From Arachidicoccus terrestris (GTDB lineage: Bacteria > Bacteroidota > Bacteroidia > Chitinophagales > Chitinophagaceae), in contig NZ_CP083387.1 of the NCBI RefSeq assembly GCF_020042345.1, positions 2,418,001-2,482,000 of the forward strand: a stretch of DNA of 64,000 nt. The letters run 5' to 3'. The notes beneath the pieces are model-generated. The model was not told where the DNA came from, searched no databases, and saw only the letters and a list, made by a program, of their open reading frames with translations. The stretch's first letter is position 1. The number at the start of each line of letters is the position of its first letter. Below, piece by piece: positions 41,991 to 50,295 of the stretch. Made by a program: the position numbers and the translations under genes.

Positions 41991-43682
41991 TTAAAGTAGA
42001 TACTCTCCAACGATGGGTATTCTTCTGCCTACGCCAAAGGCCTTGGGTGATACCCGGATGATCGGACAGAACTGGTTACGCTTATATTCATTGCGGTTGA
42101 CCATCTTAAGGGTCCGGTCGACCAGGGCTTCGTCGGCGCCCGGTACGCCAAGGGCCTTGATTTCGGAAGGACCTTGCCGGCGCTCGATATATTGGTACAA
42201 AATCTGGTCCAGAACACTATAGTCGGGCAGAGAATCGCTGTCTTTTTGGTTCGGGCGCAGCTCTGCGCTCGGCGCTTTATCGATGATATGTTGCGGAATA
42301 ATTTCTTTTTCCCGGTTGATATAGCGAGCCAACGCATACACCTGCAGCTTATAACAATCTCCCAGTACGCCCAGTCCACCGGCCATATCGCCATAAAGCG
42401 TACCATAGCCGGTTGCCAGCTCACTTTTATTGGAGGTGTTCAACAATATATAGCCCAGTTTATTGGCAATCGCCATTAAGAGATTGCCGCGGCTGCGGCT
42501 TTGAATATTTTCCTCAGCCACGCTAAACGGCAAATCGCCAAAAATGGGGCTTAATTCAGTTAAGAAAGCGTCGTAGATCTTATCGATGTGGATAATGTCA
42601 TAAGGACTGTTAAGGTGCTGACTGAGCTGAACCGCGTCATCCACAGAATGGGAAGTGGAATAAGGGGAAGGCATCAGGATGGAGCGAACATTTTCAGGGC
42701 CGAGTGCAGCAGCGGCCAGCGCAATTGTAACTGCAGAGTCGATCCCGCCGGAGGAACCAATAATGGCTTTGGAGAAGCCCATCTTGGCAAAATAGTCCTG
42801 AATACCCATCACGAGCGCCTGATAGATCTGCCCGATGTTAAGTTCCGGTTCAAGTGTCAGGGGATTGATCTCATGCAAGGGAAGTCTGTCGGCTGTTTCC
42901 TGAACAGGGCCGGCAATGGAATTGTCCTGCTGGAGTGTTGTTCCGATTAAGGCTTCCTCAAATAAGGGCAGCTTCTTGACCATATTCCCTTTTTTGTCAA
43001 ATACAAAAGAGCCTCCGTCAAAAACAATCTCTGTCTGAGAGCCAACTGCATTACAGTAGAAAACAGGAATCTGATACTTGAGCGCATTAGCCCGGATAAT
43101 CGCCTGCCGGTCTTCATCATGGGTATAATCAAAAGGGGAGGCGGAAAGATTCACCATAAAATCCGGCTGCTGGGCCGTCAAGATATCCATAGGGCAGACC
43201 CTGTAGAGGGGGTTATCGCCGAGGTTCCAGATATCTTCGCAGATGGTAACAGCGATGCGCTGCCCTTTAAAATCCATGACTTCATGAAGGATCGCCTGTT
43301 CAAAGTAGCGATTTTCATCAAAGACATCATAGGTGGGCAGCAAAGTTTTGTGTTGAACCGCCTGGATCTTTTTATCGTACAACAGATAAGCAGCATTAAA
43401 AAGCCTTTTTCCGTTGGGGTCGGGATTTCTGGCGGGGGCGCCGACCAGAACACCGATGGTGTCCGCGTATGCCGCAATCTGGTCGATCGCCTGTTCTGAG
43501 CGCCGGATAAAATCCTCAAATTCCAGAAAATCTCTTGGCGGGTAACCGGTGATGGCTAACTCACTAAAAATGATGAGATCGCCGCCCTGTTTTTTGGCCT
43601 CCTGAATAGCGGCTATAATTTTCGCTGTATTGGCTTTAAAGTTCCCTATATGATAATTCTGCTGCGCTATAAATATCTGCAT
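41991..43682 (-). CDS. nadE: Glutamine-dependent NAD+ synthetase
   Basis: The 563-aa enzyme makes NAD+ from deamido-NAD+, ATP and glutamine. An N-terminal nitrilase-type glutaminase domain (about 1-260) has E41 (FSELAITGYPP) and the nucleophile Cys in AVTICEDIWN. The C-terminal synthetase domain (about 275-563) has the ATP loop GSSGGIDSAV and LLNTSNKSELATGYGTLYGDMAGGL. The ATG at 43682 (MQIFIAQQNY) is chosen; the extra upstream codons from a TTG overlap a promoter-like TTAGTTTG on the minus strand. It is a single unit between the GNAT and HIT genes. Confidence 0.96.
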   Translation of the reverse strand: MQIFIAQQNYHIGNFKANTAKIIAAIQEAKKQGGDLIIFSELAITGYPPRDFLEFEDFIRRSEQAIDQIAAYADTIGVLVGAPARNPDPNGKRLFNAAYLLYDKKIQAVQHKTLLPTYDVFDENRYFEQAILHEVMDFKGQRIAVTICEDIWNLGDNPLYRVCPMDILTAQQPDFMVNLSASPFDYTHDEDRQAIIRANALKYQIPVFYCNAVGSQTEIVFDGGSFVFDKKGNMVKKLPLFEEALIGTTLQQDNSIAGPVQETADRLPLHEINPLTLEPELNIGQIYQALVMGIQDYFAKMGFSKAIIGSSGGIDSAVTIALAAAALGPENVRSILMPSPYSTSHSVDDAVQLSQHLNSPYDIIHIDKIYDAFLTELSPIFGDLPFSVAEENIQSRSRGNLLMAIANKLGYILLNTSNKSELATGYGTLYGDMAGGLGVLGDCYKLQVYALARYINREKEIIPQHIIDKAPSAELRPNQKDSDSLPDYSVLDQILYQYIERRQGPSEIKALGVPGADEALVDRTLKMVNRNEYKRNQFCPIIRVSPKAFGVGRRIPIVGEYLL

Positions 43683-43800
43683 ATATGCGTTTTTTGTGTT
43701 TCGCAGCGTGAAATTACAAACTAATCGCAAGAATTAACCGCCAATCTACGCTAATGGTGCCGGGATGGACCTAAAAGCGATGACTGTGCCGGCAGGGAGC

Positions 43801-44394
43801 CTACTGCTTAAACGCTAAAAAATCTTTTCGCAAAAGGGCCCATTCCCGTTTTAAGATACTGTAACAGGCCGTATTCCTTCTAAACCCATCATACATCAAT
43901 GTATGGCATCTTAAGAGCCCCTCAAATTGCCCTCCGATTTTTTCTATAGCGTCGCGTGAAGCCGTATTCCTTTCATCAGTTTTGAATTCAACACGGACCG
44001 CCCCCAGTGTCTTAAAGGCAAATTCCAGCATCAGGAACTTACAATTCCTGTTGAGGCCTGTTCTCTGAAACTGTTTACTGTACCAGGTACCTCCGATTTC
44101 AAGCCTGTCGTTGACGTTCGATATATTTAAAAAGCTCGTACTCCCTGCATAGCGGTTTTGGATCTTGTCAAATACGCAAAAGGTATATCTGTTATGCAGC
44201 TTGCGTTCCCCGATAGCTTTGTCAATGTATTTTTTCAAAAGCACTTCGGTATGGACCGGATTTGGAGAATATTGAAGGAGGTCTTCCTGCTGACTGGTAA
44301 AATAGATCAAATTACGGGTGTCTGCGGCCGTTATCGGCCTCAGCAATACCCTGTCGTTTTCAAGTATAATTTCTTTATTAAACTGGAATTCCAT
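43801..44394 (-). CDS. RimJ/RimL-like GNAT acetyltransferase
   Basis: The 197-aa protein starts EFQFNKEIILENDRVLLRPITAADT, the usual beginning of RimJ/RimL-type acetyltransferases. It has GGTWYSKQFQRTGLNRNCKFLMLEFAF, a variant acetyl-CoA loop, and VEFKTDERNTASRDAIEKIGGQFEGLLR near the end. It may acetylate a protein N-terminus or a small amine. The ATG at 44394 is used because the longer frame from a TTG runs into the fbp gene. It is 28 bases downstream of fbp and 118 bases upstream of the nadE start. Confidence 0.88.
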   Translation of the reverse strand: MEFQFNKEIILENDRVLLRPITAADTRNLIYFTSQQEDLLQYSPNPVHTEVLLKKYIDKAIGERKLHNRYTFCVFDKIQNRYAGSTSFLNISNVNDRLEIGGTWYSKQFQRTGLNRNCKFLMLEFAFKTLGAVRVEFKTDERNTASRDAIEKIGGQFEGLLRCHTLMYDGFRRNTACYSILKREWALLRKDFLAFKQ

Positions 44395-44422
44395 CCGTAT
44401 CAAAAAATAAATGAATGGATGA

Positions 44423-45430
44423 TTAATCTGCCGGTTGCCGGTTGCAGGCTTCAAACCGGTCAATCATCTGTTTGCTGCCAATAAAAATAGGGGTTCTTTC
44501 ATGAAAATCAGTCGGCTCAATCTCCATGATCCTGCGTGTGCCGTCGGTCGCCGACCCGCCACAAAGCTCGGTCAAAAATGCCATGGGGTTACATTCATAC
44601 ATCAGCCGCAGTTTGCCCTGAGGTTTGTTCTTTCTGGAAGGATACAGGAACATGCCGCCTTTTAAAAAGATGCGGTGCATATCCGCTACCATGCAGCCCG
44701 CATTCTTATTGGCGAAACGGCCATCCTGCCCGTCTATGGATTCATTACAATAGTTGAGAAAATTCCGGACTTTGTCGTCCACTCCATGATAGTATTTATA
44801 GTCGAAATGATAGGTCTTGCCGTCAACAGGCATCTGCATATGGGGATTACTCAGGTAAAACTCCCCTACGCTATTGTCCAGGGTAAAACCATTGACACTG
44901 TGTCTGCGTGTGCCATAGACAAACATAGTAGACGAGCCGTAGAGCACATATCCTGCTGCAAACTGATTCTCTCCTTTTTGCAGAAAATCCTCTTTGGTAC
45001 AGGGCTCGCCCAATTTAGACACCCGGCGGTAAATACTGAAAATAGTGCCGATTGGGGCATTGACATCTGTATTAGAAGAGCCGTCCAGTGGATCCATCAA
45101 TACAACATACTTGGACTGATTATTTTTGGGATCATCAAAAATAATCATTTCTTCATTTTCTTCGGAGACGATACCGGCACAATGAATACCATGACGCAGT
45201 ACATTGATAAAGGTATTATTGGCCAGTGAGTCCAGTTTTTGAACGGTTTCTCCCTGTACGTTAACTGCCCCGCCATCTTCTCCCAGGATATCGGCAATCG
45301 CGGCCTTGTTGACCTGTACATTGACCATTTTAGCAGCCAGGCCAATGCCTCTGAGCAGGCCAGAGAGTTCGCCGGTTGCCTGAGGATATAAGCGTAATTG
45401 CTGGATCGTGAATTCGTCGAGTGTGATCAT
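44423..45430 (-). CDS. fbp: Fructose-1,6-bisphosphatase class I
   Basis: The 335-aa enzyme removes the 1-phosphate of fructose-1,6-bisphosphate in gluconeogenesis. The metal and phosphate motif VLMDPLDGSSNTDVN (about residues 108-122), the EENE acidic pair, and the substrate-binding YIPSxKNKPQGKLRLMYECNPMAFL-like block near residues 255-285 are clear. The length is that of class I enzymes. It is read away from the amidohydrolase gene. The ATG at 45430 is clear. Confidence 0.96.
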   Translation of the reverse strand: MITLDEFTIQQLRLYPQATGELSGLLRGIGLAAKMVNVQVNKAAIADILGEDGGAVNVQGETVQKLDSLANNTFINVLRHGIHCAGIVSEENEEMIIFDDPKNNQSKYVVLMDPLDGSSNTDVNAPIGTIFSIYRRVSKLGEPCTKEDFLQKGENQFAAGYVLYGSSTMFVYGTRRHSVNGFTLDNSVGEFYLSNPHMQMPVDGKTYHFDYKYYHGVDDKVRNFLNYCNESIDGQDGRFANKNAGCMVADMHRIFLKGGMFLYPSRKNKPQGKLRLMYECNPMAFLTELCGGSATDGTRRIMEIEPTDFHERTPIFIGSKQMIDRFEACNRQPAD

Positions 45431-45760
45431 GGCGGAGAAGATTAATGATTATAATTAATGAATATTGAATAACTGAATTTGGGGAGCAAAGCTAAAATTA
45501 TGTTAGCACACTAAAAAAGAAATCTATGAAACATTTGCATAAATTCTATGAAAGCAACTGAAAGGTAATTATTTAGGTATGCGGGGGCCGCGAAGGGCAG
45601 TTGTCATAAAATTAAAGCAATTGTGAATATTTATAAACTGTTAACAGAGTGCCGTCGGCTGGCGTGGCTGCACAACTCTTCCGTATCATAATATTATACG
45701 CTTCTGCTGTACTGCTAGAGTTTGCTATATTTGTTTCAGTTTGACAGACAATTCATATTC
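45431..45760. other. Divergent promoter region of fbp and the amidohydrolase
   Basis: These 330 bases hold no reading frame of note. The right part carries the exact TATATTTG box at 45726-45733 for the plus-strand gene. The fbp promoter should lie in the AT-rich left part, where I see no exact box. Confidence 0.45.
45726..45733 (+). promoter_or_regulatory. Promoter -7 element of the amidohydrolase gene
   Basis: TATATTTG is an exact TAnnTTTG match. It lies inside the 5' extension of the frame that would begin at a TTG at 45722, which argues for the ATG at 45761 as the start. Confidence 0.6.
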
Positions 45761-46942
45761 ATGCAAGAACGAAAGCTGAAAGCAGATTTTATATTTGATG
45801 GCCAACGGTTGTTGAAAGACACCGTTTTGGTACTAAAGGCAGATGGAACAGTTTTGGACCTGGTGGGTGCCAATACGCTGGACGACACGCTGGTAGAATC
45901 ACTGGACGGAATCCTGTCACCGGGGTTCGTCAACGCCCACTGCCACCTGGAACTCAGCCACCTAAAATCTGCTATCGAGACAGGTACCGGGCTTCCGGGT
46001 TTTGTCAGTCAGGTGATGCGTCTTCGACATTTTGACAAGGTAGAGATTCTCGCGGCGATTGCAGAAGCCGAGACGGAAATGTGGCAGTCCGGTATTCAGG
46101 CCGTCGGGGATATCTGTAATACCACCGATACTTTGGCGCAAAAGCAAAACAGCCCCATTCATTACCGTAACTTTATTGAGTGTCTCGGATTTTTACCCGA
46201 ACAGGCCGGGGCGCGTTTTGAATATGCCCGCCAAAAGGTCTGGGCGCCCATGTTTGCACAGAACCCGGCAACCACGCTGGTCCCTCATGCGCCCTATTCC
46301 GTCTCAGGTGCCTTATTGGGGAAGATCAATGAGGCACTAAAAGATATTCCCAAAGCGCATGACAGGATCGTCACCATGCATAATCAGGAATCTGCGCCTG
46401 AGAATGCTTTTTTTCAGCAGGGAACCGGTGCGTTTATTGATTTTTACAGGCAGCTGGGCAGCGATATATCCTTTTACAATCCGACAGGGAAAACCAGTCT
46501 GCAGTCAGTCTTACCTTATATCACTACGGCCCAGGTCGTATTATTGGTGCATAATACTTTTACTTCCAGGGTGGATGTGGAATTTGCCTGTGAGCAGGCG
46601 GCCCGTCTGGGGCAGTCTATCTTTTATGTGCTTTGCCCCGGTGCTAATCTGTATATAGAAAAGAGACTGCCGGATATAACCATGCTTTTGGAAACAGGGG
46701 TGCCAATCGCTCTCGGTACAGATAGCCTTGCCAGTAATCACCAGTTAAGTATTGCCAGGGAAATGGGGTATCTTTTAAATGCTTATCCTCATCTGGGTAA
46801 GGAACAGTTATTAAGCTGGGCTACCTATAATGGCGCGCGGGCACTGGGTTTTGAAGATAAGCTGGGCCTTTTAGCGACCGGCAAAAAGCCAGGCATCCTG
46901 TTGCTGAGTGAAGGGCTGGATACTGTTCGGCGAATTGCCTGA
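45761..46942 (+). CDS. Metal-dependent amidohydrolase (deaminase-like)
   Basis: The 393-aa protein belongs to the amidohydrolase superfamily. It has the HxH metal motif in GFVNAHCHLELSHL, His in VPHAPYSVS, His in LVHNTF and the metal Asp in ALGTDSLASN, so the metal site looks complete. The pattern is that of cytosine/adenine/chlorohydrolase-type deaminases. Because mqnD is present in the window, a role as aminofutalosine deaminase (MqnX-type) is possible but unproven. It is a single gene. The ATG at 45761 is chosen because the promoter overlaps the longer frame. Confidence 0.87.
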   Translation: MQERKLKADFIFDGQRLLKDTVLVLKADGTVLDLVGANTLDDTLVESLDGILSPGFVNAHCHLELSHLKSAIETGTGLPGFVSQVMRLRHFDKVEILAAIAEAETEMWQSGIQAVGDICNTTDTLAQKQNSPIHYRNFIECLGFLPEQAGARFEYARQKVWAPMFAQNPATTLVPHAPYSVSGALLGKINEALKDIPKAHDRIVTMHNQESAPENAFFQQGTGAFIDFYRQLGSDISFYNPTGKTSLQSVLPYITTAQVVLLVHNTFTSRVDVEFACEQAARLGQSIFYVLCPGANLYIEKRLPDITMLLETGVPIALGTDSLASNHQLSIAREMGYLLNAYPHLGKEQLLSWATYNGARALGFEDKLGLLATGKKPGILLLSEGLDTVRRIA

Positions 46943-47295
46943 CCCCTTCCTTTCCTTATCAGGCTATTGAGGAGTATATTGATGTCAGCGTTAGTGATGG
47001 ACCGATAACGTTTTGCATTTGTCTTTTGATGCACTAGCTGATTTACATTCTATTCTGAACTCTTTGTATAATTGCGCAACATATGCGGAGAATACCTATG
47101 CTAATCTCCGCATATGTTGCGGAGATTAGTATTCAAATGCGGAGATTAATGTGTCTTTTTGCCGTATAATTTGCGGAGAATGCATGTTTATCAATTAAAA
47201 CAATGGCCATAATTTACCTGGGATTCGGCTGAGATAGCGCCGTTATTAGCGTCCGTTCGGTTTAAACAAGGTAAACTAATAGGGTATATCGACAC
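46943..47295. other. Intergenic region with a cluster of five short repeats
   Basis: The 353 bases between the amidohydrolase and the HAD gene (convergent) contain no supported gene. Their outstanding feature is a set of five copies of TGCGGAGAWT within 47075-47183, two of them forming a 17-base-pair inverted repeat. The rest is AT-rich, without an obvious terminator. Confidence 0.6.
47075..47183. repeat. Cluster of five TGCGGAGAWT repeats, including a 17-bp inverted repeat
   Basis: Copies lie at 47084-47093 (plus), 47103-47112 (minus), 47118-47127 (plus), 47138-47147 (plus) and 47172-47181 (plus). The first two sit inside perfect inverted arms 47075-47091 and 47105-47121, with a 13-base spacer. 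Spacing between copies is irregular (about 10 to 25 bases), which rules out a CRISPR array. It could be a multi-site protein-binding region or a dispersed palindromic element. Confidence 0.8.
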
Positions 47296-47949
47296 TTAGG
47301 CAAATAATCTTTCCAGGCGTCCATCTGTATAATCCTGTACACACATCAGCACATTGCCGAGATGGGCAAAATCTTCCGGGCCATGGAAGGTCGTCACAAC
47401 AACCGCCTTCATGCCACCCCGCTCTGCCGCTTCTACTCCTTTAGGAGAATCTTCAAAGACGATGCATTTTTCAGGGGCTATTTTTAAACCGGCTGCCGCA
47501 CTCAGAAAGACTTCAGGGTCCGGCTTGCTGGTCCTGACATCTTCGGCACCGATGATCTCCTGGAATAAAGAGTGGAGCTGTAAACCATCCATCACATAAT
47601 CTACGTTGGTTTTTGGCGCTGCTGTACCTATCGCCAGTCCAATCCCTGCTGCCCTGGCTTTTTGCAAAAAAGCGCCCAGCCCGTCGATAAGTTTTAGATG
47701 TGGGCGGAACGCATCCTGATAGGCCAGTTCTTTATTTAAGATGATTTCATGAAGCTCCTGTTCACTGAATTTATCCGGGCCAAAGACGCGGTCAAACATC
47801 TCTTCCGCTTTGCCATACATGTGCAGTTTGGTTTGTTCCATACTAAGTCCGGCACCCAAATCATTCAATACCTTATACCAGGCCCTGGTATGGTAATCCA
47901 TGTCATCAATCATAGTGCCGTTCATGTCAAAAATAAATGCGCTCTCCAT
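47296..47949 (-). CDS. HAD-superfamily beta-phosphoglucomutase-like protein
   Basis: The 217-aa protein has the HAD fold with a helical cap after motif I. Motif I reads FDMNGTMIDD (D8, N10), motif II lies in IGTAAP, and motifs III/IV in KPDPEVFLSAA and FEDSPKGVEAA. In most phosphatases and mutases of this group the second acidic residue is Asp (DxD); here it is Asn. It may be a sugar-phosphate mutase or phosphatase with altered chemistry. It follows rpiA by 15 bases, linking it to sugar-phosphate metabolism. The ATG at 47949 is clear. Confidence 0.88.
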   Translation of the reverse strand: MESAFIFDMNGTMIDDMDYHTRAWYKVLNDLGAGLSMEQTKLHMYGKAEEMFDRVFGPDKFSEQELHEIILNKELAYQDAFRPHLKLIDGLGAFLQKARAAGIGLAIGTAAPKTNVDYVMDGLQLHSLFQEIIGAEDVRTSKPDPEVFLSAAAGLKIAPEKCIVFEDSPKGVEAAERGGMKAVVVTTFHGPEDFAHLGNVLMCVQDYTDGRLERLFA

Positions 47950-47964
47950 ATGTGTTCTCTATGC

Positions 47965-48639
47965 TTATTTTCTGTTGTGTGTAACAACTGACCCGTCATT
48001 ATTGCCGATAATCAGCGTTCCGGTTCTGTCTACAAATAGTCCGCATTCCACAACACCGGGAATCAGGTCGATCTTCGTTTGCAAATCGCGGGGTTCAAAG
48101 ATGGCACCAAAATCACAATCCAGAATATAATTGCCATTGTCTGTGATATAAATAGCAGTATCCCGCTGTCTGAGATGTGGCTTTGCGCCTAATGCCTCCA
48201 GATGGTCAAATGTCCGCTGCCAGCCAAAGGGAATGACTTCCACGGGTAAATGAAATTTACCCAGAGTCTCTACATACTTGGACTGGTCTGCAATGATCAC
48301 ATAATGGTCCGTCATATAGGCGATGATCTTTTCTCTCAACAGTGCGCCGCCGCCGCCCTTGATGAGCTGCAGTTGGTGATCTGCTTCATCTGCCCCATCG
48401 ATTGTGATATCAAGCCGTTTTAGGGTATCAAAGCCGGCCATGGGAATATTGAGGGATTTTGCGAGTTCTTCAGACTGAATCGAGGTGGCAATGCAAGTCA
48501 CCTGCAGGCCTTCTTCTTTTACACGCTGGCCAATTTTCTGAATAGCAAAATAGGCTGTAGATCCTGTGCCCAGACCTACTTTCATGCCGTTTTCTATTAA
48601 TGCAACCGCTGCATGTGCAGCCAACTGTTTAGGATTCAT
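47965..48639 (-). CDS. rpiA: Ribose-5-phosphate isomerase A
   Basis: The 224-aa enzyme interconverts ribose-5-phosphate and ribulose-5-phosphate in the pentose phosphate pathway. The three signature blocks are VGLGTGSTAYFAI, ITIDGADEADHQLQLIKGGGGALLREKI (general-base Asp and phosphate-binding Lys) and VEVIPFGW. The length is typical. It is located between psd (12 bases upstream) and the HAD gene (15 bases downstream) in one minus-strand operon. The ATG at 48639 is clear. Confidence 0.97.
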   Translation of the reverse strand: MNPKQLAAHAAVALIENGMKVGLGTGSTAYFAIQKIGQRVKEEGLQVTCIATSIQSEELAKSLNIPMAGFDTLKRLDITIDGADEADHQLQLIKGGGGALLREKIIAYMTDHYVIIADQSKYVETLGKFHLPVEVIPFGWQRTFDHLEALGAKPHLRQRDTAIYITDNGNYILDCDFGAIFEPRDLQTKIDLIPGVVECGLFVDRTGTLIIGNNDGSVVTHNRK

Positions 48640-48651
48640 GATTTGTGTTTA

Positions 48652-49311
48652 TTACCAGGTGGCCAGTACGGTTACCCCGCCAAGAACCGCCTGATTGAGT
48701 TCAACATTCACTTTGGTGCCCAAAGGTAAAAGCAAATCGACCCGGCTGCCAAATTTTATAAACCCCAGTTCGTCATTTTGCTTTACTTTTTCTCCTGTTT
48801 TGGCATAATTACAAATGCGTCTGGCCAGTGCGCCGGCAATTTGTTTTACCAGTATCTCGCCTTTGCCCGGTTGATTGATTACGATGCTATGTCTTTCATT
48901 GTCAGTAGAAGACTTCGGATGCCAGGCAGCCAGGTATTTGCCTTTATGGTACTGGTTGTATACGATCTCCCCGCTTACGGGGTAGCGGTTAACGTGTACA
49001 TTGGCAGGGCTCATGAAAATGCTGACCTGCAGGCGTTTACCTTTAAAGTATTCCGGATCTTCAGCTTCTTCAATAACCACTACTTTACCGTCTGCCGGTG
49101 CGATGATCTTATTATCTCCAAACGTCATATTCCGCTCGGGGATCCTGAAGAAGGAGACGATAAATAGAAAGAGGATGATCAGGATCAGCAAAATAATCAG
49201 ATAGATCCAGCCATATACCGGCATTAGGAAATAATTGGCAATCAGTGAGGCTACGGCCACAATAATGGCGGCCAGCACAATGGATGCGGTTCCTTCTTTA
49301 TGTATTGTCAT
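48652..49311 (-). CDS. psd: Phosphatidylserine decarboxylase, short form
   Basis: The 219-aa membrane-anchored enzyme makes phosphatidylethanolamine from phosphatidylserine. Two N-terminal hydrophobic helices (about 8-55) precede the catalytic region with ADGKVVVIEEAEDP, FMSPANVHVNRYPVSG and HKGKYLAAWHPKSS. It ends near residue 187 in FIKFGSRVDLLLP, where cleavage before Ser of FGS creates the pyruvoyl cofactor; this is the short bacterial/archaeal form. The ATG at 49311 is chosen since a TTG at 49344 lies in the TATCTTTG promoter box. It heads the psd-rpiA-HAD run and lies downstream of cdsA, tying it to phospholipid synthesis. Confidence 0.94.
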   Translation of the reverse strand: MTIHKEGTASIVLAAIIVAVASLIANYFLMPVYGWIYLIILLILIILFLFIVSFFRIPERNMTFGDNKIIAPADGKVVVIEEAEDPEYFKGKRLQVSIFMSPANVHVNRYPVSGEIVYNQYHKGKYLAAWHPKSSTDNERHSIVINQPGKGEILVKQIAGALARRICNYAKTGEKVKQNDELGFIKFGSRVDLLLPLGTKVNVELNQAVLGGVTVLATW

Positions 49312-49341
49312 CTGAACGCAGATTATTTTTAAAATGAGTCG

Positions 49342-49349
49342 CAAAGATA
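49342..49349 (-). promoter_or_regulatory. Promoter -7 element of the psd-rpiA-HAD operon
   Basis: TATCTTTG on the minus strand is an exact match, about 30 bases ahead of the psd ATG and downstream of the cdsA stop. This indicates separate transcription of psd from cdsA. Confidence 0.6.
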
Positions 49350-49428
49350 CGGCGCTTCGGGCGATTATCCGCCGCCAGGGGTGATTTAGCCATGGCCCGA
49401 TCCGTTAATGAATTGTTGCCAGGCTATT

Positions 49429-50295
49429 TCAGGAAAGCGCTACCCAAAGCTGGGCCGCCAGCCATACCAATGGTGTTGAAACAATCAGGCTGTCGAACCG
49501 GTCCAGAAAACCGCCATGGCCTGGCATAAAATGCCCGCTGTCTTTCACCCCCGCTAATCTTTTGATCTTGCTTTCCAGCAGATCCCCGGCAGTACCGGCA
49601 ATCGCTGCAATGGCGGAGACAACGATAAATAGCCAGCCTGCATTTTTATCCACAAAGTAATAGCCAATTGAAGAAACGACTATTATGCAGAGCAGACTGC
49701 CGCCAATGGTTCCTTCTAGGGTCTTGTTAGGGGATATTTTGGAAAAGGGCGTCTTGCCGATTAAAGATCCCACCATGTACTGCATGGTATCATTGATCCA
49801 TACACCAGCCACCAGGGTCAGAGCAGCCATAAATCCAAGAGGATATTGCAGGAAATAGAAAAACCGGAGATGGATCATCAGTCCCCAGCTGAGGGAAATG
49901 TACAGCAATCCCAAAACGGCTCCTTTTAACAGGAGCGGCCGTAACGTGCCTGCCCGGGCCCAAAGAGAGATAAATTTAACAGCACCAACCACCATGATCA
50001 GTATGCCGATAAAATCGAGCTCGACACCGGCTATTGTATAATGATGGGGGAGGCAATAGACCAGAAAACCACAGCCGATCAGCCTGGGTAGGTTAGTAAT
50101 TCTGAGATCTGCCGCCAAATATTTTGGATAGATCTTTTTAAATAACTGGTCAAATTCAGTCCAGCAGCCCCAGTGAATCACAAAAAACAGGATGGCGAAG
50201 GTCCAGGAGCTGATCAATAGCCCCGCCAGCATGATTGCTACAAATATAATGGCGGTAAGAGCCCTTGTTTTAAATACTTGTTGATTAAGTGCCAT
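49429..50295 (-). CDS. cdsA: Phosphatidate cytidylyltransferase
   Basis: The 288-aa inner-membrane enzyme makes CDP-diacylglycerol, the branch point of phospholipid synthesis. It has about eight hydrophobic segments. The C-terminal CDS signature runs GDLLESKIKRLAGVKDSG, then MPGHGGFLDRFDSL, with NDTMQYMVGSLIGKTPF and SPNKTLEGTIGG before it. The start overlaps the stop of the CPBP protease gene by one base (TAATG arrangement), so the two are coupled. psd follows 117 bases downstream behind its own promoter. Confidence 0.95.
   Translation of the reverse strand: MALNQQVFKTRALTAIIFVAIMLAGLLISSWTFAILFFVIHWGCWTEFDQLFKKIYPKYLAADLRITNLPRLIGCGFLVYCLPHHYTIAGVELDFIGILIMVVGAVKFISLWARAGTLRPLLLKGAVLGLLYISLSWGLMIHLRFFYFLQYPLGFMAALTLVAGVWINDTMQYMVGSLIGKTPFSKISPNKTLEGTIGGSLLCIIVVSSIGYYFVDKNAGWLFIVVSAIAAIAGTAGDLLESKIKRLAGVKDSGHFMPGHGGFLDRFDSLIVSTPLVWLAAQLWVALS

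Noticed and set aside
47075-47183. CRISPR array
   Set aside because: Repeats are only about ten bases long, occur on both strands and have irregular short spacing.
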